Below the pieces are notes generated by a model. The model searched no databases and was not told the DNA's origin. It saw nothing but the letters and a program-made list of their open reading frames with translations. Below are positions 11,700 to 22,993 of a DNA stretch of 64,000 nt, in pieces. The number at the start of each line of letters is the position of its first letter. Position 1 is the first letter of the stretch. Both the position numbers and the translations under genes were made by a program. Source of the DNA: Marisa cornuarietis (Eukaryota; Mollusca; Gastropoda; Architaenioglossa; Ampullariidae); contig SMMW01000126.1 of the NCBI GenBank assembly GCA_004794655.1, positions 523,085-587,084 of the forward strand, read 5' to 3'.

Positions 11700-12150
11700 G
11701 TTCACAGGGATCTTATTTAAATGTTCGACGCTAAGGTCTCGTCTTCGTATGGTTGAGCCATATTGTTGTGTGTAAGAGATGACAGAACGCGTGGCGCACA
11801 AGGCCGAAAGCAGATTGGAGGTAAACACTAAAATCCTTCTGAGGATAACGTCACGAGAAGTAGTTCCGGTCAATAAGTTGCGCACTCTCTCGTATTTGCT
11901 TGGTGGCCTCTCCACGCAGAGAAAGTACCGATTCAACTTTCTTTTAGTGCATTAAACACACTTCTAGTGACAATCATTTACTAATTCGTCTTCGTAAGAA
12001 AAGTAAACAGTTCAAATTGTATCATGACATTGATTATTGTGTGTAGTTCACTGTTAATACCGAGTACAAGACGATTTTGCATTCAAAGCGAGCTCTCATA
12101 TGACCTTTAACATTTATATATAAAAAATCTACAATTCATTTCTTATTGAT
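11700..12150 (+). other. End of intron 2, nothing recognised
   Basis: Unique-looking intron sequence with no recognisable element, ending at the exon 3 acceptor. Confidence 0.4.
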
Positions 12151-12158
12151 TTGAGTAG

Positions 12159-12641
12159 ATTCTGTGGTCCGGCTACAACAGTGAGTGTGCCATGTATATG
12201 TCCTCCACGTGTGAGTGTCAAGACCCTGGGTCAGGCCGTGTGGTGTACAGGAGAGTGCTATACTGCTGTAATAACACTCTTCCCGGAGCAACTTCACCTG
12301 CTCAACACGGCGCCTCCCAGACTCTTAGTCACCGGACCGCCCGGTACAGGTAAAACTGTGGTGCTGCTGCTGATGGGCATAGAATGGCTGCGATGGGATC
12401 ACCCCGTCTACATTGTGAGTACTTGGAGTGAGAGTCTTGCAGCGTGCATCATGTTGTATCACCTGTTGCTGCAGACAGTAAACACACAACAGTCAGCAGG
12501 TGTATCACCCGGTCAGCCTCACCTCCTGCAGTATGATCATTATGATGATAAAGACATCGAGAAAGCTGTCAACGACTTGTCACAGGCGGCGATTGGAGGG
12601 TCGTTGTACGTCATCGCTGATGAAATAATGTGTGATTACAA
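12159..12641 (+). CDS. NERD-helicase copy 1, exon 3 (P-loop NTPase core)
   Basis: This 483-nt exon is phase 2 at both ends, with acceptor GAGTAG ending at 12158 and donor GTAAGT at 12642. It encodes a Cys-containing lead-in (FCGPATTVSVPCICPPRVSV), FPEQLHLLNTAPPRLLV, Walker A GPPGTGKT (12334-12357), and after a variable stretch the Walker B SLYVIADE (Asp-Glu at 12619-12624). Walker A, the downstream LLLMGIEWLR helix and the ADE box are those of an SF1/UvrD-like or DUF2075-like helicase core that hydrolyses ATP. The first 140 bases after 12181 differ from copy 2 at a single base, while the part after Walker A differs strongly. This is the best-supported functional motif of the family. Confidence 0.85.
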
Positions 12642-13223
12642 GTAAGTTGTACAACTTGTGATGTGATGTTAACAGTGAGCGCCGTCTACCTCTCTATCTT
12701 ATTATCACCACCAGGGCTGAGTTGCACAACACGTTTCTAAATTGAAAAATTTTTAGGGCTGTAATATATTTAGTTGAAAGCGTTTTATAAAATGGCTTTA
12801 AGTAAGTTGCACAACGTGCTACTAAAATTTTTTACAAACGTTTTAGTTTAATCCGTTAAACATCAAATATTCGTGACTTCCGTCACACGCGCGTTCTGTC
12901 ACCAAAGAAAATGGCGGACAAATTTTAGAAACAGAGACAAGAAATTTTTTAAAACCCGTAGAGGTGGCGACTGGATAAGTTCTTTAAGCAAGAAAGACAT
13001 TTTCCTTGCAAAATTTAAGAGAGAAATAACACATCGGAATAAAAAAGTGTGAGCCGACGTTGTTTGTGCGGTGAATGTTGTGGGAAATGCACATGGAACC
13101 ATTGTTCACTGTTATGCGAAGGTAAGTAAAAACTTGTACAGATCGTAAAAAAATATGTGTTATATCTTACATCACAGTAATAAACATTCCTCAATCAGTT
13201 TGAAACTTTCTTCTAATCTTCTT

Positions 13224-13375
13224 TTTTTACTTTCCTGTTGTTTTATTTCTTTTCTTCTCTTCTGCAATGAGCATTCTTTTGAATGTATACCTGTGCATCA
13301 TCATCATCATCAATCATCAATCATCAATCATCATCATCATCATATCAATCAATCAATCAATCAATCCCAGAGTCC
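13224..13375 (+). mobile_element. LINE 3' tail followed by (ATC)n/(CAAT)n
   Basis: CTTTCCTGTTGTTTTATTT and GCAATGAGCATTC match the 3' tail of the L2-like fragment at 41390-41470. Both copies end in TGTGCATcATC-type text and run into an (ATC)n tract; here it continues as (CAAT)n to 13366. Confidence 0.75.
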
Positions 13376-13654
13376 ATTGTCATTAACCTTCTTGCCCTCC
13401 TCTACTCAATTCCTCAGTATCTTTTCTCTTGTGTCATATTATCGCCCTTTGTTTAAATGCGTGTGATATAATCTCACTTGTTAAATTGGTGTAAAAACAC
13501 CATTGTCCTACCCTCACTGTGTCACTAAATATAGGAATAATGCAGATATTAAGAATAACCAAGTCCTGTAGTTCTTTTAGGCATGTTCTTTCTGTTTCAA
13601 TATGTTTTCTGTGAAAGAGTTATTATGGTAATTTTTCCATGTACTGTTGCAGTG

Positions 13655-13815
13655 GCAGCGCTTAGCTTTGGATACAAAAAAGATGAAACATCCCAAACAG
13701 GTGGAGGGCCTCTTAATCCTGAACCACTGTGCGTGAACATGGTGCTGGATATGTTAGGAAGCAATTCCATCCTCATAGCTGGTGTGGCTTGATGGATGGA
13801 CAGTGGAGACAAAGG
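13655..13815 (+). pseudogene. Myb/SANT-like (Harbinger-type) protein exon, broken
   Basis: After an acceptor-like TGTTGCAG at 13642-13649, the frame reads FGYKKDETSQTGGGPLNPEP, then VLDMLGSNSI and AGVA, an in-frame TGA at 13791, and MDSGDK before a donor-like GTAAAG. The KKxxxxxTGGGP...PL...VxDMLG pattern is characteristic of the Myb/SANT-like DNA-binding proteins encoded by PIF/Harbinger transposons and their domesticated relatives. The TGA suggests the copy is dead or the exon boundary differs. It lies 0.9 kb inside the left inverted end. Assignment is from motif memory. Confidence 0.5.
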
Positions 13816-14774
13816 TAAAGGAGAGCAATGTTAATATTTTTTTTTTCGTTGTGTTTTTATCTGATGCTGTTATATAGTCATGACCAGGGAACATTTCAGA
13901 TGCACAATGACCTGAGATGACAAGATGGAGATCTTGTGGAGATAATGTGACTGAATTTTAGTTCTTCCTTTTTTTTCAATGAAACATCTTTGGAAAATGC
14001 ATATTAGCAAGTTGTTTTTTTTCTATAAGACCGTCTGCCCGCATAACTTAGAAATATGCACTATTCATATCACTGACTCGATCCAGTTATATCCTTCATG
14101 TGGGAACAGATTATCTGTCAGTTAAGTTGCAATCCAAAATAAATATTATCACGTGCATTCTATAGTGACTTTCAGACAAGATCATAACACAACAACAGTT
14201 AAATTTAAAGATAAATGTAATTTGAAAGAAGAAATAATAATTAACAAAAAACTAACAATCTAAATTGCAGGCAAACACATAAACCCAGTTCCCTTTCCAG
14301 TCAGGAATTCGATATGTTCATTCACAGTTCCATCTCCAGTCAAGAGTCCAATGTTCCTTCACTCCTGAAGGCGAAGTTCTTCGCATAACCAGTGTCTCCA
14401 GAAGAAAAGAAAACACAAAGCACACACAACTGTCTCTGGTCCTGGCGCTGTCTTTTCCTACTCTAGGTTCGTTCCAACACCACGACAGCCGACGGACACG
14501 CAGTAGATGTCCAGAAGAACGAATAAAACAATCCCCCCAAAAAACCTAGGCAGAAAATAACCATCTTTAACAAGTGGTATATCAATTTCAAAAACATTTT
14601 CCCCCAAACAATAACATACCTTCAGCTTTTTATCTCATGCAAAAATATGTAAACACTCTCTCAAACACCACCACTTAAATTTACAACTTAAAAATATCAA
14701 CAGGCGTTTAAACAAAAAAAAATTGACGGTGACACACACTCACCTCAACAGGTTCAATATGACAAATTTTACTC

Positions 14775-14930
14775 TTAAGTCTGGTCAGGATTTGTTACAC
14801 AAATCAATTCTGGTCAGGACTTGTACCCAAAGTCTGGTCAGGACTTATTACACAAATAAAAGTCGGGTCAAGACTTGTACTTAAACTCTGGTCAAGACTT
14901 GTTACACAAAATAAAATCTGGTTGTCATCG
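14775..14930. repeat. Degenerate tandem repeat, about 33-40 bp unit
   Basis: Four units alternating CTGGTCAGGACTTGTACCC and CTGGTCAGGACTTATTACAC types, loosely spaced. Confidence 0.75.
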
Positions 14931-16304
14931 CTGAAGATCTGACCCTGTTATTAAATATACAAAGACTCATTCGCATCAAACAACATGATGGAGTGGTGTC
15001 AAGAACGCACGGGACGTGTGGACAGGTCACCTACAACACACACTGACCTCACAGCGTTCTTCACGTGTCCTTTCACACAACAAAGTACAAAGACCTGCAC
15101 GTGGGTTCCTATATCTCTATAATTAAAAAAAAATTAAATATTTTCCCACACTCAACGAATTTCAAATAAAAGTTACATCAACATATATCGCAGCTAAATT
15201 AATGATTACATAAACCCTTCTAATATTCTAAATATCCTTTCAACAACGTCAATGTCTTCTTTCAACCTTCCACTCAAACGTCGCTCACCGTCTCTTCTCT
15301 ATATCAGCTTCATTTTCTTTCAATGTTCAACAGTTTCTCAAAACGTACCTGACCACTTCACACTGTCAACGTCTGATCACAACTCACGCACCCACAGATG
15401 TACACTTGCCTGTAATACTGCTTGAAACTATACAGAAATACACACCACTCCGAATCTCCAAAAGCACAGCAATTACTCCAATATAGAATCCACTGGCAGA
15501 AACACAGCAACTGACGAAACTGTTCACACACACAGCAATACTCCAATTTTCTGACTAAACCAGTAGAAACACAACAACTGGCGGAACACTAACCTATATA
15601 CTCCCAGCAATACTTCAACTGCCGACCTTTACTTTCCTCGAAAAGTCACACAGATACACCGGTACATTCCACTCAAACCATCTTTTGTTCTCTCTCTCTC
15701 GAAACTTCTGCGCTCTTGCAGACAACACGCCACGTCATACTCCTCTTTTACGTCACGCTTTACAACCATAGCAAACGTATTCCCCAAGGGCCAGTAACCC
15801 TGCTGTACAAAACAAACAAGGGAGCTAACTCCATTTCTGTCATTCATTAATTTCACGGGTCGATCCGTGACAAGTGGTAAACCCATGGTCAGCAGCAGGG
15901 GGAAGGTTATTCGCTAAACTATTGGACTTGTCTGTCATAGAGATTAAAAAGTGCGACACTAGCCACATTGACAAAAAACTGCTTAGAATAAATACCGAAG
16001 ATCAAAGAAGTCAACACCGAAAGAGGAGAGAGGGCAACCCTCAACATTCCTCCCATGGTAGGCCTTAGTGGAAACATACTCACCCGCCGCAACTCCATCA
16101 ACCAAATCTTCAGAACAAGGAAAGAGCTCTGCAGGGACTGGCAACACCTCACTCCCAGTTTGCTCCATCCATACATTCCACCCCAACAGAGCGGACACCC
16201 ACATCAGCTGCGGAAGTAGTCTCCCCTCAGCTATATGTTAACAAACAGACAATAAACAGAAATGGACGGTGTCTGCAGGGGCGGGGTGAGTGTGCAAAAA
16301 CGAA

Positions 16305-16305
<1 letters not shown>

Positions 16306-16345
<40 letters not shown>
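16306..16345. repeat. (TG)n microsatellite
   Basis: About 18 TG repeats within the candidate transposon. Confidence 0.95.
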
Positions 16346-16349
<4 letters not shown>

Positions 16350-16589
16350 CTCCACCTTTAGTTGGCGCACACACATGGAATTACATATACACATAAAGAT
16401 ACAGGTTGGGGATTGAAAACTTCCACCACCAGTGCTAGTGTAAATGATCACTGCTGCTTGCTTGTTTAGTTGTTTATATTTTTTACTTTTTGGGATCTCT
16501 AATTCTAGTTTTTTTTCTCTTATTTTGTTTTTGCTGGGCTCGTTTCTGTCTACAATAACTTAATTTAATGCATTTGCTACTATTCGACA

Positions 16590-17160
16590 GGCGACTTTGC
16601 TGGGATGTCAACACCCAAGCTGTCGTGAAGAAAGCTCAGCAGCGCCTCTTCCTTCTCCGGAAGCTGAAGTCTTTCTCTGTCTCCCACTAATTTCTTCAGC
16701 TTTTTTACAGATCGCACATAGAGAGCATGCTGTCCTTCTCGTTTATCTGTTTCTACAACAGTTTATCGGTGAAGGACAAGAGCAGCTTACATCTTGTAGT
16801 ATCTACCTGCTCAAAAGTCATTGGGACAGCTCAGAGTTCTCTTTACACTCTATATAATAGGCCGACATTTCTGAAAGTGCCTGCAATCCTTCGTGATTAT
16901 AGGCATATCCTGTCGAGAGAGTTTGTCCAGCTCCCATCAGCCCACCGATGTTGTGTACCTGTATGTAGGACTAACAGACTGCGGCTGTCATTCGTTGTTT
17001 CGGCCGTGCGACTTTTGAATGGTGCTGAGTGAATGAATGAAACATGAATGTGGAAGTCTGTTTGGTGTATACGAATGTGTTTGTTTTTTTTTTTTGTTTT
17101 TGTCATCGAGCTTCCACTAAATTGCCCTCCGGGACAAATAAAGTATTATCTTATCTTATG
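16590..17160 (+). mobile_element. Rex1/CR1-like LINE, 3' end fragment
   Basis: The frames read WDVNTQAVVKKAQQRLFLLR, KLKSFSVSH, a stop, then LQLFYRSHIESMLSFSFICF and KVIGTAQSSL, ending in RLSFVVSAVRLLNG. That is the conserved RT C-terminus of Rex1/CR1-group elements. The 3' tail carries GACAAATAAAGTATTATC with a polyadenylation-like AATAAA and ends in TTATC repeats. One frame change and one stop break it. Confidence 0.82.
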
Positions 17161-18412
17161 TTGATATCATCCCTGTCGATACGGCCAACATAATTGAGGA
17201 ATCCTGCTTTAACGTGAAATAACAGCTTCTGGCGATTGGCCTCTTCGCTGTGGGGAAATCTAACGTAAAATTAAGTAGGCACGGCGAGCAAGCACATTCA
17301 ACACGTGATGACTCACTTGCTAAACGGTAGATTTGTGTCAATTTGTGAAGGGTTACTCTGTCCCGCACCATAATCTGCAGACTTCCAGTCGCACAAAACA
17401 TGTCTTAATGATGACCGCAGCTCTTGACAAAGATTTGTAGAGGCCAGTACATGCACTACTGAGTGCAAACCTATGTCCAACAAAAATAAAAATTCTTATC
17501 GGTCGTCCAAGCTTGTATGCGCACATAGTCTTACATATACCTAACACCACCCACGTCAGTGCCACCACTGATTGCGTGCATAGACCAGCTGACACAAACA
17601 CATTCATGCACGAACACAAACACTGCACATTCTGCTGATAGAAACCAAGGAGATGCGTTGAAAATTGGTCAGCTCACTACCACAACACATATTTTGTGCC
17701 TACAACTGAGAGTATGTACGGTGCTGAGGTAATTTGTCTTCAGAAATTTTCTTCCAAATGACTTAGTAATAGAAACCTTACACACTTATTTTAAGAAGAA
17801 CTGCACCTTTCAGATATTCTTATAAGGAAATGTTCGCAATTTTCTAAAGAGATTTGTAGGAATGAAGATCTATTAGATTTCATAATAATGAAATATCAAC
17901 TTTCTACAGTCACATAGTTCTGAAACTGACCTGAAAATGCTATGGGATGACCTTTACCTTACCTTAATCTAAACTGACTATATGTGGTGTTGATGTACTA
18001 ACTTTTTTCCTGGTAATGATTTCATAATGGAAACCTCATACACTTTTTAAAATGAGCCATCCAAGAAGAACCGCACCTTTCCACTATTATAATAAAGAAA
18101 CATTAGCTACTTTCAAAAAGAGATTTATAAGAATACAAATTTAACTGTTTCTACTTTCACATAGTTCTGCTATTGTGAACTGAACAGAAAAATATAAAAC
18201 TATGATATATTTACAAGAAAAATCTAGTTAGAAACTGGTTCCTAGCAGCTTGGCCTGTTGGGCCTACATGTAAACTATGTCTATTGTTGATGTACTAAAG
18301 TTGTTATCAAAATCGTTCTGATATTATGAACTGGTCGGGAAAGACGATTCATCGTCGAGCATGTCGCAGTAGCGCATTGCTTACTTTCTTCACGAAATTT
18401 CGACCAAATCGC

Positions 18413-18472
<60 letters not shown>

Positions 18473-20300
18473 CGTTGCATAAAAGTGAAGTGCGACGCAC
18501 TCTTGTATGCTTCAGGACGTTTTTTCCTCGATTCTATATTTCCAGTTCACTTTCTACCTCTTCCACACTAGACATTACATCAACTTCCCGAAATCCAAAT
18601 TTCTTGTACAATTCTACATCTTCGTAAAAAGATCATTGTAACTAAATATCCTGTTTTTTCAAAGATTTGGAGTATATTGTAACAGCATAGCCACGACGGC
18701 CGCCATTTTACCTGCGCTAATAGGCGCCTATTGGCGGCTCTCCCCTGCCCGTAATCTATTAGTCAATAGGGCCGACCAAAGGGCTGATAACTTCGACCTG
18801 AAGTCCAAAGTAGCGCGCGTAATAGGTGGTAAGCGAGCTATTGGCTGATAAGCGGGATAAAGGCGCAACATGAAATCCACACCAGTACCCTTAGCCCGGA
18901 CAATAGTGTTTGCTTTCATTGCTGCAGACTGGTCGTCGGCGATGAGCGGTGAAAGCAGACGGGTGGTGCGACACCGTCGCGCCGGGAAGTGGTTATCTCG
19001 GTTAAAAGATTGGTAGGTTACGCAAGGGCAAGGAGGGAGTGTGTAACGACACCACGTGGACATTGCGTTTTAACCGTTGCACGATTGGCTAGTTAAAGAA
19101 ACGCAGGTATTGTGAGAGAATACGAGACCTAACGAGCCAATGAGAGACCACTGACGCACCTGACGAAGTGAGAAGGAAGGAGACACAGAACATTGCTTTT
19201 CGGGAGTTGGAGTTTGGACTATCTCTATCTGCGAGTGATCCGTAGTTCCACCAGCTAGCACCACTCGGGTCTAGGGGTGAAATAATCGGATCACAGATGA
19301 CAGCCTGACAGGGAGAGGAAGATCGCCCGCATTGAGCCAATAGCGTATGTCACAACGTGAGTGAAGGCGACTCGTCTCGAGGGACGGAACTACACCTGCA
19401 GTACGGTTCTAGCGGTCTGGGGACAGGGTTCCCGAGGTAGCAGACCTAAGAGACAGCCAAAACCCTGGCGGAGAGGACGGCACGAGTTCGTCAAGTATAC
19501 TGTGTGTGTTCTTCAGGACGGAATACTGTGTGTGTTCCGTAAACCACCCCAAAGAGAATGGCTGAAGCAGTTCGAGAATCATCTTCGAGGAATGGTGGTC
19601 GGGAACGGACTGCGTGTCCGATCGTATGTATGTTTGCAAACATCTAATGTGGTTCACTTATGAACGGCAGTAGCTTAATTTTTGATTGATCGTTATATAT
19701 ATATATATATATATTCAATTTCATTATATGATCCTGTAATGTGCTCAACTAATTTTACTTTTTGTGTAATTACAAGTTTATATGATTTACAACTGTGTTG
19801 TCAGTTGTGTGTGCACACGCGGGTGATCGTGATCGCCAGTGGGTAAGCGTGTGAACGTGCGAATCGTGGGTGATTAGGTGTGAGGGGCCAAAAGTGGGTA
19901 AAGCGAGTCCCAGTCTTGCTGATTAGTCCAGATCCTTCTTACCCGTTATGATATCGTCACAAACACATCATCACCAGTCGTATCTTTATCCAGCATAATG
20001 CTCAAAACAACTGACAGTGTGAAGGGACCATTGATGTGCGTGATCGAGACAACTAAAACAGGAATAAAAAAAGGTTTGAGGATAATAAAAATATTATAAG
20101 GAGCTTAAACGGGAACACGTGCGATCGAGTATCAGTAAGTAAACAGAAAATTTTGCATGCAGCTAAATGAGGAAAAAATAAGTTTTTACATCGATAAACA
20201 TGTTTCAAACTATCATTATATTATTAATAGTAAAAAAAAAAATCATTATCAGCAGTCAGTTGTAACTATCTATTGTTGCCCATTAAATTTTGATCTGATT
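17161..20300. other. Interior of the candidate transposon, low-information stretch
   Basis: The stretch includes a short SINE-like scrap near 17930-17965, a (CA)n tract at 18423-18468, a CpG-rich patch at 18690-19670 with a 100-residue open stretch at 19361-19663 that matches nothing known to me, and a (TA)n run at 19695-19713. I cannot assign any gene. Confidence 0.4.
18411..18469. repeat. (GCAC)n/(CA)n microsatellite
   Basis: CGCACGCACGCACG followed by about 22 CA repeats. Confidence 0.95.
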
Positions 20301-20307
20301 GACTTAC

Positions 20308-20511
20308 CAGTCTGTTGAATGAATTCAGTTTGCAACCATTTAATTATTTTAACTCCTTTTGAAGCTTCTAAATAAAGTTCCAATCTGTAGGGCTGTATCC
20401 CAAATTCAGCTGTTTCATTTTTTTGGGCAAAAAAAAAATCGCTTCTTAAACACGACAACCTGAGTGATGTTTCTTCATTTGACTTGAAGACACGCACACT
20501 CGCTGTTATAA
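20308..20511 (-). CDS. Possible first exon of an unknown protein inside the candidate transposon
   Basis: On the minus strand an open stretch reads LRSDFFFAQKNETAEFGIQP, YRLELYLEASKGVKIIKWLQ and TEFIQQTG, and stops at a clean donor (G|GTAAGT, junction at 20307/20308). The look is protein-like, and the GIQPYRLE piece faintly resembles N-terminal segments of many predicted invertebrate proteins linked to mobile elements, but I cannot name it. No ATG start is visible in frame. The exon faces inward from the right inverted end, as expected for a transposon gene. Confidence 0.35.
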
Positions 20512-20939
20512 ATACTTCGATCCCTTCCTAGTTGCAGGTGAGAATGCCGATGTTTGAAGGCTTATATCTTAAAATTAAGGATCATTATGTACTCATATTT
20601 TGGGAATTATTATTTTGAAACGAACTTAACCTGATTATAAACAAATAATGCTGCACTCTCTTAGAACTTTAGGATTTAGAAACGTGTCGTGCAACTCAGC
20701 CCAAGTGTTTTGCAGGTGATAATTCCTCAATGGCTTTGACACCTGATGGAGGTGCTGCGATGTGAAAGTAGATTTGTTGTTACATCGGCTGTTACACAGA
20801 TCGTTTAGCAACACGTGCCATTATTGTGACGTCATTTAATTGATGAGTTTATTAATTGAAGTTGTCATAGATGATACAGAAATACACATATTAGTGACAG
20901 TACACAGTGTAAGACGTGTAGCCACATCCTTTGTTACAG

Positions 20940-21310
20940 ATCTGTCAACAGATCCAACTACTTCCAGAACTTCTATAACGAGCTGCTGAAACGAGTTCCT
21001 CGTCTCCATCTTTGGGTGGCAAGTAGTTTCCATAGAGACGCACTCGCCGACTGTAAAGTGGAACATTTAACCAGACCCCTCCGCTCGCCACCAGCTGTCG
21101 TCAGGCAAGTCGAGCAGGACGAGAGGATCACTAGAGAACGTCTTGTCCACCCGTACAGTGAGCGTGGTGTACCCGACCACACAGACGGCCCGCCAATCAC
21201 ACGACTGCATCACAGAGGTCAGGGTCACTCAGGTGACAGGCCAGGTGACTGTGTCACGTGCGGTCGTGAGGTGGCCAGCTTCCTACACAGTCTCCGTGTT
21301 GGTGTTTCAC
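20940..21310 (+). CDS. NERD-helicase copy 1, exon 4
   Basis: This 371-nt exon enters in phase 2 and leaves in phase 1, with acceptor TTGTTACAG at 20931-20939 and donor GTATGT at 21311. It encodes NYFQNFYNELLKRVPRLHLW, then LTRPLRSPPAVVRQVEQ, the strongly conserved block YSERGVPDHTDGPPITRLHH, RGQGHS, and DCVTCGREVASFLHSLRVGV with a CxxC. All three copies keep the PDHTDGPP and CVTCGREVAS blocks. It probably forms the stretch between helicase motifs II and IV, where substrate contacts often sit. That is inference from order only; there is no match to a named domain. Confidence 0.8.
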
Positions 21311-22330
21311 GTATGTGTGGGTATTGTGTAGTGTAATTGTCGCGTATAGCAACGAATCCGATCGCTCTCCAGTGTAAAACAAACGACACGCACACGTGAG
21401 AACAATACAAATACACGTTTAATGGCGGGGGGAGGGACCAAACGAAATAAGAGAAACAAGGGAGAGAACAAAGAACACAATGGGTCACAGAGAAAAGTGG
21501 ACGCCTTCGTCTGCCTAGTGCCACCCCCTCCCCGTCTGTACCATGAAATATCGCCCCTCTACGGGAAAGAACTAGAGACGAAAGTTACTCTGCCCGGACC
21601 ACAGACTTCTAACGGACGAATGTCACTTCGCTCGCATAACGGACTTCCCACAGTTGAAGGCTAGATCTTACTCTGTTCGCTCAACGGATTTCTAACAGAT
21701 GATGAGATGAATGTTATTCCGTTCAGCAACGGCCTTCTAGCAGATGAATGTTATTCCGTTCATACAACTGTCTCCTCACAGATGAATGTTACTCCGCTCA
21801 GCACCGGACTCTCCACAAATGAATGTTACTCCGTTTACACAACGGATTTCTAACAGTTGATCTATTCTGGTGACAGCTCCTCTGTCTCCCAGCTTCTTTA
21901 TCTTCCAGCTCCTCTGTCTTTCAGTTCCTCTGCTTTTTCTACTTTTCTGTCTTCCAGCTCCTCTGTCCTCCTTAACCGCTCTCTCTCTCTCTCTCTTCCC
22001 ATCACCCCACGCGCCAGTTACGTAAAGACCAAAAATAAAAATTGCGTCATATTATAGTGATGCAGCAACTCCCCCTTCGTCCAGAAGTAAGGCTCGGGCT
22101 GAGCCAGCATGCAACACGCGACAGTAATGTTGTTTACAGGTGAACACCTACCTGTGTAATAATCAGACAGGTGAGAAACAGTTTTGTGAAGAAGACAGTG
22201 TGTCAGTGATGTGTGTCTGTCAGTTTAAATCACGTGATGATGTCATTGTTTATATCCACGTGTCTGTCAGTCTGTACGCTGTATCTGTGACACGTGACTT
22301 ACAGAATAAACAAACTGTGAATGTTGACAG
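21311..22330 (+). other. Intron 4 of copy 1, with degenerate 50-bp tandem repeat
   Basis: Between 21590 and 21865 there are five to six degenerate units containing GATGAATGTTATTCCG and CAACGGATTTCTAACAG. From 22138 to 22171 a possible mini-exon (TTTACAG before, GTGAGA after) is 31 bases long and does not preserve phase, so it is not annotated as coding. Near 22230 a single TCACGTGATGATGTCATTG resembles one unit of the 73-bp minisatellite in intron 4 of copy 3. Confidence 0.6.
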
Positions 22331-22728
22331 AGAGTGGCACAACAACATCTACAACAGTCACCTGCACCAGCGGCGGCACAACACCATGTCTACAGTGGAG
22401 AGACGTGCTGGTGTTGTACTGTCGTGACGTTAGTGACAACTCGGGTATGGTGACGGAACTGAAAGAAGCGGGTATCCCAGTGCGGGTGATGAAGGATGAG
22501 GACATCGAGGACGTGGCCACGGCCCGCAGTGACGTGGTGTGGGTGACGGGTGCACATCGTGTTCGTGGTCTGGAGAGAAAAGTTGTCGTCTGTGTGAACG
22601 AAGCTGGTAATGACTTGATTAGATCTCGTATAAGTCAGACAACCCCCCTGTGCTCCTTGACCTCTCCCCGACTTGACTTCATGTCCCGCTGTACATCACA
22701 ACTTGTCATTGTCTCCTCTGACCACTAA
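22331..22728 (+). CDS. NERD-helicase copy 1, exon 5 (SF1 helicase C-terminus)
   Basis: The last exon enters in phase 1 after acceptor GTTGACAG (22323-22330) and ends at a TAA at 22726-22728, giving about 132 codons. After a Thr/Ser-rich lead it encodes PCLQWRDVLVLY, SGMVTELKEAGIPVRVMKD, the acidic helix DEDIEDVATARSDVVWV, RVRGLERKVVVC and MSRCTSQLVIVSS. The last two correspond to SF1 helicase motifs V (GLE) and VI (SR..T.QLVIV, arginine finger). Between them lies a variable stretch, VNEAGNDLIRSRISQ, different in every copy. The protein ends three residues after motif VI, so no further domain follows. Confidence 0.83.
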
Positions 22729-22955
22729 TAACTAATTAAGTTGTAGTGATGGAGAAAGAAGAGTGTTTACAAAGTGTAAGAAATATCAACAATGTCTGAT
22801 GTTTATAAAAGTTGTTGCTGATGTCTTCACTCCACACAAGTAGAAACGTTTACAAGTAAAACTGTTGTCTGTCTTGTCAAATGTTGGAGAATGAATATGG
22901 TGATGACCCCTACAACTCTTTTCTCTCTTCTCATTTATTCACTCACTCACACACA
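22729..22955 (+). other. 3' flank of copy 1
   Basis: AT-rich sequence after the stop codon; no canonical AATAAA was found in the first 200 bases. Confidence 0.35.
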
Positions 22956-22959
22956 TACA

Positions 22960-22962
22960 TAG

Positions 22963-22993
<31 letters not shown>

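Larger units (their letters stand above)
13850..16560. other. Interior of the candidate transposon, no gene recognised
   Basis: From 14270 to 15600 the + strand is rich in A and C and poor in G. A degenerate tandem array (CTGGTCAGGACTTGTAC-like units) lies at 14775-14930. GATCCGTGACA near 15861, followed by AGTGGTAAACC, resembles the end of an LTR and a primer site, but no matching 5' end was found. A (TG)n tract lies at 16308-16344. Confidence 0.4.
12714..20702. mobile_element. Candidate 8-kb DNA transposon in intron 3 (29-bp inverted ends)
   Basis: The 29 bases at 12714-12742 (starting GGGCTGAGTTGCACAACACG) recur as a reverse complement at 20674-20702 with one mismatch. Removing the segment leaves about 310 bases of intron, close to the 258-base intron 3 of copy 2, so the segment is an insertion. 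Inside the left end is an exon with a Myb/SANT-like protein signature (13655-13815); near the right end is a minus-strand first-exon candidate (20308-20497). Opposed genes with one Myb-like product suggest a PIF/Harbinger-type element, but no DDE transposase was recognised. No clear target duplication is visible (CCA against AAG). Other repeats have landed inside it. Confidence 0.55.

Noticed and set aside
13020..13121. Cys-rich exon (CLCGECCGKCTWNHCSLLCE) ending at a GTAAGT donor
   Set aside because: Interesting composition and position near the left transposon end, but only about 27 codons, with no acceptor or start codon that could be defended.
15855..15900. LTR end and primer-binding site (GATCCGTGACA then TGGTAAACC)
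   Set aside because: No matching 5' LTR boundary upstream and no gag/pol downstream.
22138..22427. Coding exon starting after TTTACAG at 22139
   Set aside because: Its frame runs through the exon 5 acceptor into the wrong frame, the possible mini-exon of 31 bases breaks phase, and no counterpart exists in copies 2 and 3.
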